Source: Streptomyces sp. NBRC 109706
GTDB taxonomy: Bacteria; Actinomycetota; Actinomycetes; Streptomycetales; Streptomycetaceae
DNA length: 64,000 nucleotides
NCBI RefSeq assembly: GCF_000974485.1
Contig: NZ_BBOM01000016.1
Coordinates: 1 to 64,000, forward strand
Reading direction: 5' to 3'
Shown here: positions 40,201 to 52,200 of the stretch, piece after piece
Position numbering within the stretch: position 1 is the first letter of the stretch
Layout of the letters: the number at the start of each line of letters is the position of its first letter
Translations under genes and position numbers: made by a program
The notes under the pieces: model-generated
The model's database searches: none
Told to the model about the DNA's origin: nothing
What the model saw: the letters and a program-made list of their open reading frames with translations, nothing else

Positions 40201-43200
40201 GCAGGGTTCGCAACGCGCCGGCATGGGCCTGGGGTTGTATGCGGCGTTCCCGGTGTTTGCCGAGGCGTTTGACGCGGTGTGTGCGCGGTTGGATATGCGG
40301 TGGGAGCGTCCGCTGCGTGAGGTTCTGACCGATGGTGTTGGCCTTGACGAGACGGGGTGGGCGCAGGCGGGTCTGTTCGCTCTCGAAGTCGCCGCGTTCC
40401 GGCTGGTGGAGTCCTGGGGGGTGGTCCCGGATGTGTTGCTGGGGCACTCGTTGGGTGAGATCGTGGCCGCCCATGCCGCGGGGGTCCTTGATCTGGATGA
40501 TGCGTGTGTGTTGGTGGCGGAGCGCGGTCGGTTGATGCAGGCGTTGCCGTCGGGTGGCGGGATGCTGGCCGTCCAGGCCACCGAGGCCGATGTCGCCGAC
40601 TCAGGGCTTGACCTCGCCGCCGTCAACGGCCCGAACTCCGTGGTGCTCTCCGGCAACAGCGACGCGATCGAGCGCTACGCCGCCGAATGCGCCGAGCGCG
40701 GCTGGCGGTTCACCATCCTGACCGTCTCGCACGCGTTCCACTCGGCCCTGATGGAACCGATGCTGGACGAATTCGCTTCGGTCCTCAACGGCCTGACGTT
40801 CAACCCCGCGCGCATTCCGATCGTTTCGAACCTGACCGGCACCGTCGCCGAACCTGGACAGTTGCAGCAGCCGGAGTACTGGCTGCGCCAGGTCCGTCAC
40901 ACGGTCCGCTTCGCCGACGCGGCCGCCGCCACGGCGGAGCTTGGGGCGACCCGTTACCTCGAACTGGGCCCCGACGGTGTGCTGTCCGGCATGGTCCAGG
41001 AGACCGTTGCCGACGCGACGTTCGCTCCACTCCTCCGCAGGGACCGGGACGAGACCGACACCGCCGTCACCGCGCTCGGGCGCCTGTGGACGGCCGGCGT
41101 CAATGTCAACTGGCTTGGGCTGTTCGAGGGTTGGGGCGGGCGGATCGTCCAGCTGCCGACCTATGCGTTCCAGCGGGAGCGTTACTGGCCGGAGTCCCTG
41201 AACGCCGCCGCCACAGGTGGCGACTCGGTCGACTCGGCGTTCTGGGATGCGGTGGAACGCGGGGACACAGAAGAGCTGGCCGGGCTTGAGTCGGCGTTGC
41301 CGGCGTTGTCCGCGTGGCGGCGGCGTCACCGGGAGCAGTCGACGCTGGATTCATGGCGCTACCGGATCGTGTGGAAGCCGCTGGACGGCCTGCCTTCGTC
41401 GTCGTTGACCGGTGTGTGGGCGGTGGTGGGCTCGGGAGACGCGGAGGTGTCGGCGGCGTTGTCCGCCGCGGGCGCCACCGTGGCGAACGTTCCGGCCGAG
41501 GAGGTTTCTTCTCTGCCCGAGGTGGCGGGCGTGGTGTTGGTCGCCTCCGGGTGGGTGGAGACCTTGGCGGTGGTCCAGGCGTTGGGCGAGGTGTCGGCGC
41601 CGCTGTGGGTGCTGACACGCGGCGCGGTATCCGTGGGCGGTTCGGACCGGTTGGCGGACCCGGAGCTGGCGTTGGTCTGGGGCCTGGGCCGGGTCGCGGC
41701 GCTGGAGCTCCCGGGGCGCTGGGGCGGACTCGTCGACGTCCCGGCCGAGTTGGACGCTCGCGCGGCTGCCCGACTCGCCAATGTCCTCGCCGCTGGTGTT
41801 GAGGATCAGGTGGCGGTGCGTGGGTCGGGGGTTTATGGGCGGCGTTTGGTTGGGGCGTTGCCTGTTGTGGTGGGTGGGGAGTGGCGGTCGTCGGGGACGG
41901 TGTTGGTGACGGGTGGTACGGGGGCGTTGGGTGGTCGGGTGGCGCGGTGGTTGGCGGGGCGGGGTGTTTCTCATGTGGTGTTGACGAGTCGGAGTGGTGT
42001 GGCGCCGCATGGTCTGGTCGAGGAGCTGGCCGAACTGGGCTGCCGGGCTACGGTCGTTGCTTGCGATGTTGCCGACCGGGATGCTCTTGCCGTGGTGATC
42101 GCGGGTATCCCTGCCCGGTGGCCGTTGACGGGTGTGGTGCATGCGGCTGGTCTTGATGTTCCGGGGCCGTTGGAGGAGGCGACGCCTGAGGCGTTCGCCT
42201 CGGTGTTGCGGGCCAAGGTGGATGGGACGAGGTATCTGGACGAGTTGACGGCGGGGCTGTCGCTCGATCTCTTTGTGGTGTTCTCCTCGATCGCCGCGAC
42301 CTGGGGGAGTGGCGGTCAGGGCGCCTACGCCGCCGGTAACGCGTTCCTTGATGCCTGGGTGCAGCACCGTCGGGACCGTGGTCTCGCCGGCACCTCGGTT
42401 GCCTGGGGTCCGTGGGCCGAGGCCGGGATGGTGACCCTGGGCGACGCGGAGGCATATCTGCGCCGGCGCGGACTGATCCCGATGGACCCGGCCATGGCGA
42501 TCCGCGCCCTGGCCCAGGCGGTCGACGGCCGGGAAACCTGCGTCACCGTCGCCGATACGGACTGGTCGGTCTTCACCTCGGCCTTCACCTCGGTACGTCC
42601 CAGCCCTCTGCTGTCCGACCTCCCCGAGGCGCCGGACACCCTCAAGACCACCTCGAACAGCGATGCCGGGTCCGGGCTGGGCCAGCAGCTCCTGGACTCT
42701 CCCGCCCCCGAACGAGCCCGCGTTCTGCTGGATCTGGTACGCGAGCAGGCCGCCTCGGTGCTCGGCCATTCCGGTGCGGAGTCAGTCGAAGCCGGCCGGG
42801 CGTTCCGGGACCTGGGGTTCGACTCGCTGATGGCCGTCGAACTGCGCAACCTGCTCACCGCGCACACCGGTCTGACGCTGCCGGCGACGCTGGTCTTCGA
42901 CTACCCGACGCCGCGAGTCCTGACCGACTATCTGCTGTCGCAACTGCTCGGTGCGGTGCGGCCGGCGAGCCTGCTGCCGGCCCGGGCGGGCGGCGCCACC
43001 GATGAGCCGATCGCCATCGTCGGCATGGCCTGCCGCTACCCCGGCGGAGTGACCTCGCCGGAACAGCTGTGGGACCTGGTCGCCCACGGGATGGACGGGG
43101 TGTCCGCGTTCCCGACGGATCGCGACTGGCCGGCGGATGTCGCCGGAATCGCGGGCGGCCTGGGCGGATTCATCCATGACGCGGACGAGTTCGACGCGGC

Positions 43201-46200
43201 CCTCTTCGGGATCTCGCCGCGTGAGGCGCTGGCCATGGATCCGCAGCAGCGCCTGCTGCTGGAGGCGGCCTGGGAGACCTTCGAATCGGCCGGCATGGAT
43301 CCGCAGTCGCTACGCGGCAGCAGCATGGGTGTGTTCGCCGGCGCCTCCTCGTCCGGATATGGACACGGTGGTGTGGCGGGTTCCGACGGTCATCTGCTGA
43401 CCGGCATGGCCAGCAGCGTGATCTCAGGGCGCCTCGCCTATGTCTTCGGCCTTGAGGGCCCGGCGGTCACCGTCGATACCGCCTGCTCGTCCTCGCTGGT
43501 GGCGCTGCATCTGGCCGCGCAGGCCCTGCGTTCGGGCGAATGTGATCTGGCGTTGGCCGGTGGCGTCACCGTGATGGTCACCCCGGGCGCGTTCGCCGAG
43601 TTCGACCGTCAGGACGGGCTGGCCCCCGACGGCCGCTGCAAGTCCTTCGCGGCAGCGGCCGACGGCACCGGCTGGGCCGAGGGCGTCGGCCTGCTGCTGG
43701 TGGAACGGCTCTCCGAAGCGCAGCGCAACGGGCACCGGGTGCTGGCCGTGGTGCGCGGCAGCGCGGTCAACCAGGACGGTGCGTCGAACGGTTTGACCGC
43801 GCCGAACGGGCCCTCCCAGCAGCGGGTGATCCGCCAGGCCCTGGCCAACGCCCAGCTGACGACCACGGATGTCGATGTCGTGGAGGCCCATGGGACCGGA
43901 ACGCGGCTGGGCGATCCGATCGAGGCACAGGCACTGTTGGCCACCTACGGTCAAACCCGGGACCAGGACGATCCGTTGTGGCTCGGTTCCATCAAGTCGA
44001 ACATCGGCCACACGCAGGCCGCCGCCGGCGTGGCCGGCATCATCAAGATGGTGCTGGCCATGCGGCACGGTCTGATGCCCCCCACCCTGCATGTGGACGA
44101 GCCTTCGCCGGCGGTGGACTGGTCGGCGGGTGCGGTTGCGTTGTTGAGGGAGGCGCGGGAGTGGCCTGAGGTGGGTCGGCCTCGGCGGGCGGCGGTGTCG
44201 TCGTTCGGGATCAGTGGGACGAACGCGCATGTGATTCTGGAGCAGGCGCCTGAGCCTGAGCCTGTCAGTGAACTCTCGGTTGGTTGGCCGGGGTTGGTGC
44301 CGTGGGTGGTGTCGGCGAAGTCGGCGGCTGGGGTGCGGGGGCAGGTGGCGCGGTTGCGGTCGTTTGTCGCCGAGCGGCCGGCGTTGGACGCGGTGGATGT
44401 GGGGTGGTCGTTGGCGACGACGCGGGCCGCGTTGGAGCATCGGGTTGTGCTGGCGGGTGATGGGGATGTGCTGGCCACGGGTGTGGCGGGCGAGGGTCGG
44501 ACGGCGTTCCTGTTTACGGGTCAGGGTGCGCAACGCGCCGGCATGGGCCTGGGGTTGTATGCGGCGTTCCCGGTGTTTGCCGAGGCGTTTGACGCGGTGT
44601 GTGCGCGGTTGGATATGCGGTGGGAGCGTCCGCTGCGTGAGGTTCTGACCGATGGTGTTGGCCTTGACGAGACGGGGTGGGCGCAGGCGGGTCTGTTCGC
44701 TCTCGAAGTCGCCGCGTTCCGGTTGGTGGAGTCGTGGGGTGTCACGCCGGATGTGTTGTTGGGGCACTCGTTGGGTGAGATCACCGCCGCCCATGTCGCG
44801 GGGGTCCTTGATCTGGACGATGCGTGTGTGCTGGTCGCGGAGCGCGGTCGGCTGATGCAGGCGTTGCCGTCGGGTGGCGGGATGGTGGCGGTCCAGGCCA
44901 CGGAGGCCGAGGTCGTCGACTCGGGGCTGGACCTCGCCGCCGTCAATGGCCCGAACTCCGTGGTGCTCTCCGGTGCCAGCGAGGCGATCGAGCGCTACGC
45001 CGCCGAATGCGCCGGCCGGGGCCGGCGGTTCAACGTTCTGACCGTCTCGCATGCGTTCCATTCGGCCCTGATGGAACCGATGCTGGACGAATTCGCTTCG
45101 GTCCTGAACGGCCTGACGTTCAACCCGGCCCGGATTCCGATCGTTTCGAACCTGACCGGCACCGTCGCCGAGCCAGGCCAGCTGCAGCAGCCCGAGTACT
45201 GGCTCAGGCAGGTCCGTGAAACGGTCCGGTTCGCCGACGCGGCCGCCGCCACCGCCGAACTGAGCGTGACCCGCTACCTCGAACTCGGCCCCGACGGCGT
45301 GCTGTCCGGCATGGTCCAGGAGACCGTTGCCGACGCCACGTTCGCCCCCCTCCTCCGCAAGGACCGGGACGAGACCGACACCGCCCTGACCGCTATCAGT
45401 CGCCTCTGGGCCACCGGCGTCCACATCGACTGGCCGGCCGTGTTCGCCAACTGGGGTGGCCGGGCCGTCGAGTTGCCGACGTATGCCTTCCAACGTGCGC
45501 GGTACTGGCCGGAGCCGGCCGCCGAGACCGTCGGTGGCGATATGACCGAGACCAGGTTCTGGGACGCGGTCGAACGCGAAGACCTCGAACAGCTGGCCAC
45601 CGAGCTGGAACTACGCGAAGCCCCGCCCGCGCTCGGCGATATGCTCCCGGTGCTGTCGACCTGGCGACGACGGCGACGTGAGCGCTCCGAGGTCGACTCC
45701 TGGCGCTACCAGGTCACTTGGAAGCCGCTCACCGATCTTCCGCCCACCAGGTCCCTGTCGGGGACCTGGGCCGTGGTCGGTGCGGAAGGGACGGATGTGG
45801 TCGCGGCGCTGACCGGCGCCGGCGCCTCCGTGATCGGCGTGCCCCTCGATGGCGACTGGACCGGGGGACAGGCGGTAGCGGAACGCCTTGCCGGCGGCGT
45901 CGAAGACCTGTCCGGTGTTCTGCTGCTGACCGACGAGGCCGAGGCCCTGCCGCCGACACCCCACGGGATCCCGGCGCCCCTCGCGGTCGTGTGGTCGCTG
46001 CTGCGGGCCCTGAACGGTTTCGCCGACCGCACTGTTCCGCTCTGGGTGACGACCCGAGGCGGTGTGTCGGTCGGGCGGTGGGACCCGCTGCGGAGCCCGA
46101 TCCAGGCGGCGGTATGGGGTCTGGGCCGGGCCGCGGCGCTCGAAGTACCGGGCCGCTGGGGAGGCATGATCGACCTACCGGCCGAACTGGACACCAGGGC

Positions 46201-49200
46201 CGGGACCCGCCTGGCCGGACTGCTCGCCGCTGGTGTTGAGGATCAGGTGGCGGTGCGTGGGTCGGGGGTCTATGGGCGGCGTTTGGTTGGGGCGTTGCCT
46301 GTTGTGGTGGGTGGGGAGTGGCGGTCGTCGGGGACGGTGTTGGTGACGGGTGGTACGGGGGCGTTGGGTGGTCGGGTGGCGCGGTGGTTGGCGGGGCGGG
46401 GTGTTTCTCATGTGGTGTTGACGAGTCGGAGTGGTGTGGCGCCGCATGGTCTGGTCGAGGAGCTGGCCGAACTGGGCTGCCGGGCTACGGTCGTTGCTTG
46501 CGATGTTGCCGACCGGGATGCTCTTGCCGTGGTGATCGCGGGTATCCCTGCCCGGTGGCCGTTGTCGGGTGTGGTGCATGCGGCTGGTCTTGATGTTCCG
46601 GGGCCGTTGGAGGAGGCGACGCCTGAGGCGTTCGCCTCGGTGTTGCGGGCCAAGGTGGATGGGACGAGGTATCTGGACGAGTTGACGGAGGGGCTGTCGC
46701 TCGATCTCTTTGTGGTGTTCTCCTCGATCGCCGCCGTATGGGGCGGCGCGGGACAGAGCGCCTACGCCGCGGGCAACGCGTTCCTGGACGCATGGGTGCA
46801 GCAACGCCGCGACCGTGGTCTCGCCGGCACCTCGGTTGCCTGGGGTCCGTGGGCCGAGGCCGGGATGGTGACCCTGGGCGACGCGGAGGCATATCTCCGC
46901 CGGCGCGGACTGAACCCGATGGACCCGGCGCTTGCGATGCGGGCGCTGGCGGAAGCCGTCGACGGAGGGCTTGACCCCCTGACGGTGGCGGACGTGGACT
47001 GGCCCACCTTTGTCTCCGCGTTCACCTCGGCCCGCGCCAGTCGGCTCTTCGCCGAGCTGCCCGAGACCGAGCGGACCGACGAGCCCGTCGGCGATTCCGC
47101 CGACGAGGCCCAGCCCTGGCGCGCCGAACTGGCGGCCGCGTCCGAGACGCGCCAACAGGAGATCCTGCTGGATCTGGTACGCGAGCAGGCCGCCTCGGTG
47201 CTCGGCCATTCCGGTGCGGAGTCAGTCGAAGCCGGCCGGGCGTTCCGGGACCTGGGGTTCGACTCGCTGATGGCCGTCGAACTGCGCAACATGCTCACCG
47301 CCCGCACCGGTCTGACGCTGCCCGCGACGCTGGTCTTCGACTACCCCACGCCCCGAGCCCTGGCCGGGTACTTCCGCTCACAGCTGCTCGGTGCGGCGCG
47401 GCCGGCGAGCCTGCTGCCGGCCCGGGTGGGCGCTGCCACCGATGAGCCGATCGCGATCGTCGGGATGGCCTGCCGCTACCCGGGCGGGGCCGGATCGCCG
47501 GAGCAGCTGTGGGACCTGGTCGCCGACGGAGTGGACGGCATGTCGGCGTTCCCGACGGATCGCGGCTGGCCGGCGGATGTCGCCGCGATCGCCGGTGGCC
47601 TGGGCGGATTCATCCATGACGCGGACGAGTTCGACGCGGCCCTCTTCGGGATCTCGCCGCGTGAGGCGCTGGCCATGGATCCGCAGCAGCGGCTGCTGCT
47701 GGAGGCCGCGTGGGAGACCTTCGAATCGGCCGGCATGGATCCGCAGTCGCTACGCGGCCGGAACGTGGGTGTGTTCGCCGGCGCCTCCTCGTCCGGATAC
47801 GGGCTGGGCGGCGTGCCGGGCTCCGACGGTCATCTGCTGACCGGCATGGCCAGCAGTGTGATCTCGGGCCGCCTCGCCTATGTCTTCGGCCTTGAGGGCC
47901 CCGCCGTCACGGTCGACACCGCCTGCTCCTCGTCGCTGGTCGCGATGCACCTGGCCGCACAGGCCCTGCACACCGGCGAGTGCGATATGGCGCTGGCCGG
48001 TGGCGTCACCGTGATGGCCACGCCGGGGGCGTTCCTTGAGTTCGACCGGCAGGGCGGCGTGGCCGGCGACGGCCGGTGCAAGGCGTTCGCGGCGTCGGCC
48101 GACGGCACCGGCTGGGCCGAGGGCGTCGGCGTGCTGATCCTGGAGCGGCTGTCGGACGCGCGACGTAACGGGCACCAGGTGCTGGCGGTGATGCGGGGCA
48201 GCGCGATCAACCAGGACGGCGCGTCCAACGGACTGACCGCGCCGAACGGCCCCTCGCAGCAACGCGTGATCCAGCAGGCGCTCGCCAACGCCCGGTTGAC
48301 GGGCGCCGATGTCGACGCGGTGGAGGCGCATGGGACGGGCACCAGTCTCGGGGATCCGATCGAGGCACAGGCGCTGTTGGCGACCTATGGGCAGGAGCGC
48401 GGCGAGGACGGCGAGTCCCTGTGGTTGGGGTCGGTGAAGTCGAACATCGGTCATACGCAGGCGGCCGCGGGTGTGGCCGGGGTGATCAAGATGATCATGG
48501 CGATGCGGCACGGAGTGCTGCCGGCGACCCTGCATGTGGACGAGCCCTCCCCCCAGGTGGACTGGTCGACGGGGGCGGTCGCGTTGTTGACGGAGGCCCG
48601 GGAGTGGCCTGAGGTGGATCGTCCACGGCGCGCTGCGGTGTCGTCGTTCGGGATGTCCGGTACGAACGCGCATGTGATTCTGGAGCAGCCGCCGGCGGTC
48701 TCGCCGGATGCCGAGGCGCCGCCTGTCGGGGATACGACGGCGTGGGTGGTGTCGGCGAAGTCCGCTGAGGGCCTACGGGAGCAGCTGGAGCGGTTGCGGT
48801 CGTTCGCGGCTGAGAACCCCGAGCTGAGCCCGGCGGATGTGGGGTGGTCGCTGGCGACGGGGCGGGCCGCGTTGGAGCACCGTGCGGTGGTGGTGGGTGC
48901 GGATCGGGACGAGCTGCTGGCCGGGCTGTCCGGGGCTTCCGGGGTGGCGGCGGGTTCCGGCGGTGTGGTGTGGGTGTTCCCTGGTCAGGGCTCCCAGTGG
49001 GCGGGGATGGCACGGGAGTTGTGGGACTCCTCCGAGGCGTTCCGGGCGCGGCTCGCCGAGTGCGAGGCGGCGTTGTCCCTGTATGTGGACTGGTCGCTGA
49101 CCGAGGTGCTGCTCAACGACGGGGACCTGGCACGGGTTGACGTGGTGCAGCCGGTGCTGTGGGCGGTGATGGTGGCGCTGGCCGAGGTGTGGCGTTCCGC

Positions 49201-52200
49201 CGGTGTGGTGCCGTCGGCGGTGGTCGGCCATTCACAGGGCGAGATCGCGGCGGCCTGTGTGGCCGGCTGGCTGTCGCTTGAGGACGCTGCCCGGGTGGTC
49301 GCCCTGCGCTCCAAGGCGTTGCTGGCGGTCGCGGGCGGCGGCGGGATGGTGTCGGTGGCCGCCGGCCGGGAGACGGTCGAGGAGCTGACGGCCGACAGTC
49401 CCGGGCTTTCCGTCGCTGCGGTCAACGGCCCGTCGTCCACGGTGGTTTCGGGGGACGGCGATGCCCTGGACGCGCTGATCGCCGAGTGCCGTCGGCGCGG
49501 GATCCGCGCCCGAAGGATCGCGGTGGACTATGCCTCGCACTCCCCCCAGATGGAGGAGTTGCGCGAGCGAATCCTCACCGATCTCGCGCCGCTGTCCCCG
49601 GCCACCGGCACGATCCCGATGCTCTCGACACTCACCGGCGTCCCCGTCGACGGCGGACTGAACGCCGCGTACTGGTTCGACAACCTGCGCTCGACGGTGC
49701 GGTTCGAGGACGCCGTCCGCTCCCTGCTGGACCAGGGGATGCGCACGTTTATCGAGGTGAGCGCGCATCCGGTGCTGACGGTCGGTGTCGAGGAGACCAT
49801 CGAGGCCGTTCAGGCCGAGGCCGTCGCGTTCGGCACGTTGCGGCGTGACGAGGGCGGGCTGCGTCGGGTACTCGCCTCCTTCGGCGAGGCGTGGAAGGCC
49901 GGCGTCGACGTCGACTGGTCGACGGTACTCACCGGCCGCCGGGTCCCGTTGCCGACCTATGCGTTCCAACACCGGCGCTACTGGCCGCAGTCGCTGCCCG
50001 GCGGGGGCGGTGAGTTCGGCACCGGGCATGCGCTGCTGGGTTCGGTGGTGGCGCTGGCCGAGGGCGATGCGGTGGTGTTGACGGGACGGCTGTCGACGGA
50101 CGCGCAGCCGTGGCTGGCCGATCATGTGGTGCTGGACCATGTCGTGGTCCCGGGCACGGCGTTGGTGGAGATGGCGTTGCGGGCGGGCCAGGAGGTCGGC
50201 TGCGGTCTGCTGCGCGAGCTGGTGCTGCAGACGCCCATGGTGCTGTCGGACCCCGGCGGGGTGCGGGTGCAGGTGCGTGTCGAGGGCGTGGACGATGCGG
50301 GTGATCGGCCGGTGTATGTCCATGCCCGCGCCGAGGGCACCGACGAGTGGCAGCTGCACGCGACGGGTTCGCTGGCGGAGCAGATCACCTCGGAGGCGGA
50401 CTTCGACCTGAGCGTCTGGCCGCCGCAGGGCGCGGTCGCCATCGACGTCGACGGGTTCTATGACGCCTTGGCGGACGACGCGGGCGTCGGCTACGGCCCG
50501 ATGTTCCAGGGGGTGCGGGCGGCCTGGCGTGACGAGTCGGGGGTGTATGCCGATGTGCTGCTGCCGGATTCCGGCGTGGGCGCGGTGGACGCCTTCGGTA
50601 TCCATCCGGCGTTGCTCGACGCCGCGCTTCATCCGGCGGGGTTCGTTCTTGGGGACGTTGAGGTTTCCGGGCCGAGGTTGCCGTTCGCGTGGTCGGGTGT
50701 GGAGTTGTTTGCGGTGGGGGCGACGGTGTTGCGGGTGGCGATTCGTTCGGTGGGTGAGGGTGTTGTTGTGGAGGCGGCGGATGGTGCTGGTGTTCCGGTG
50801 GCGGTGGTGCGTTCGTTGATGTTGCGGTCGGTGTCGGCGGGGCAGCTGTCGTCGGCCGGGCGGGTCGATGATGCGCTGTTCGCGGTGGAGTGGAGTGCGT
50901 TGCCCTCGGTCGTTGTTCATGCCGAGCCGACGGACTTCTCCCTGCTGGTGGTGGGTGATGGTTCGGTGGAGCAGGTGCTTGGTGGGGTGTTGCGTGGGGT
51001 GCAGGAGTGGTTGGTGGACGAGGGGTCGTTTGGTTCGCGGTTGGCGGTGGTGACGCGGGGTGCCGTGGCTGTGGGGTCGGATGAGGTTGGGGATGTGGTG
51101 GGTGCGGCGGTGTGGGGTTTGGTGCGGTCGGCGCAGTCGGAGCATCCGGATCGGATTGTGTTGGTGGATGCTGATCCGGCGGCTACCGAGGACTTCGATC
51201 TGGCGTTGTTGGCCGGTTTGGATGAGCCTCAGGTCGCTGTTCGTGGTGGGCAGGTGTGGGTGCCGAGGTTGGCCCGAGCGGTGGGTGTGGAACACGCGGT
51301 GCCGTCGGTTGTGGGTGGCACGGTGTTGATTACCGGTGGGACGGGGACGTTGGGTGGTCTGCTGGCGCGGCATCTGGTGGTCGAGCATGGGGTGCGGCAT
51401 CTGTTGTTGTTGTCGCGTCAGGGCCCGGATGCTCCGGGGGCCATGGATCTGGTCGGCGAGTTGGAGGGGCTGGGCGCGCGGGTGCGGGTGGTGGCGTGTG
51501 ATGCCGCCGACCGTGACGCTCTGGCGGCCGTCCTCGACGGGATCCCCGTCGACGCGCCCCTGACCGGTGTGGTCCATGCGGCGGGTGTGCTTGACGACGG
51601 TGTCTTCACCGCGCTGACCGGGGAGCGGTTGAACAGGGTGTTGCGGGCGAAGGTGACCGCGGCCGTCAATCTGGACGAGCTGACGCGCGCCGCTGATCTC
51701 GCGCTCTTCGTTCTGTATTCGTCGGCGTCGGCGACGTTCGGCACGCCGGGGCAGGCGAACTACGCGGCGGCGAACGCGTTCCTCGACGGTCTGGCCGCGC
51801 GTCGCCGCGCGGAGGGGCTGCCGGGCCTGTCCCTGGGCTGGGACATGTGGCAGCAGGCCAGCACCATGACCGGACATCTGCGGGATCGGCTCGCCCGGGG
51901 GCTGTCGACGGAGCAGGGGCTCGCCCTGTTCGATGCGGGATTGTCGCGCTCGGCGGCGCACCTGGTGGCGATCAATCTTGACGTGGCGGCGGCGCGGGCG
52001 GCGGGTGAGGTGCCGGCGTTGCTGCGGGGCCTGGTCGCCGACCGGGTGCGGCGTGGGGTCGCCCAGGCATCGGGTGCCGGTTTGGCGCTGGCACAGCGAC
52101 TGCGGTCGATGCCCGAGGCCCAGCGGCGGCAGATGCTGCTGGAACTGGTCCGGGGCAGCGCGGCAGCCGTACTGGGGCATGGCTCGGCCGAAGCGGTCGG

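Larger units (their letters stand above)
38684..43000 (+). other. PKS module m9: KS-AT(malonyl)-KR(A-type)-ACP
   Basis: KS is 38684-39930, Cys at 39161; it reads APSSPSQQRV where nearly all its neighbours have APNGPSQQRV. AT is about 40185-41190 with GHSLG at 40442-40456 and HAFH at 40730-40741 (malonyl). FWDAVERGD is at about 41240. KR is about 41894-42630: TGGTGALG, no LDD (AGLDVPG), FSSIAATWGS with the A-type Trp, Tyr at 42326. ACP is about 42700-42945, Ser at 42824. Predicted output is an L-configured beta-hydroxy unit. Large parts of its AT, KR and ACP recur nearly unchanged in m10. Confidence 0.92.
43001..47440 (+). other. PKS module m10: KS-AT(malonyl)-KR(A-type)-ACP
   Basis: KS is 43001-44250, Cys at 43484. 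AT is about 44505-45510 with GHSLG at 44762-44776 and HAFH at 45050-45061 (malonyl). FWDAVERED is at about 45557. The structural half of the KR (about 45600-46225) is unlike that of m9 and closer to the m2/m8 type, while the catalytic half (46331-47070) is almost identical to m9; Tyr is at 46763, LDD is absent and the A-type Trp is present. ACP is about 47140-47385, Ser at 47264. Predicted output is an L-configured beta-hydroxy unit. The module looks assembled from parts of two kinds of parent. Confidence 0.92.

Noticed and set aside
45600..46230. A hidden DH domain in m10, because the AT-KR spacing is longer than in m9
   Set aside because: No HxxxGxxxxP or HPALLDAALH motif is present; the extra length belongs to the KR structural half.
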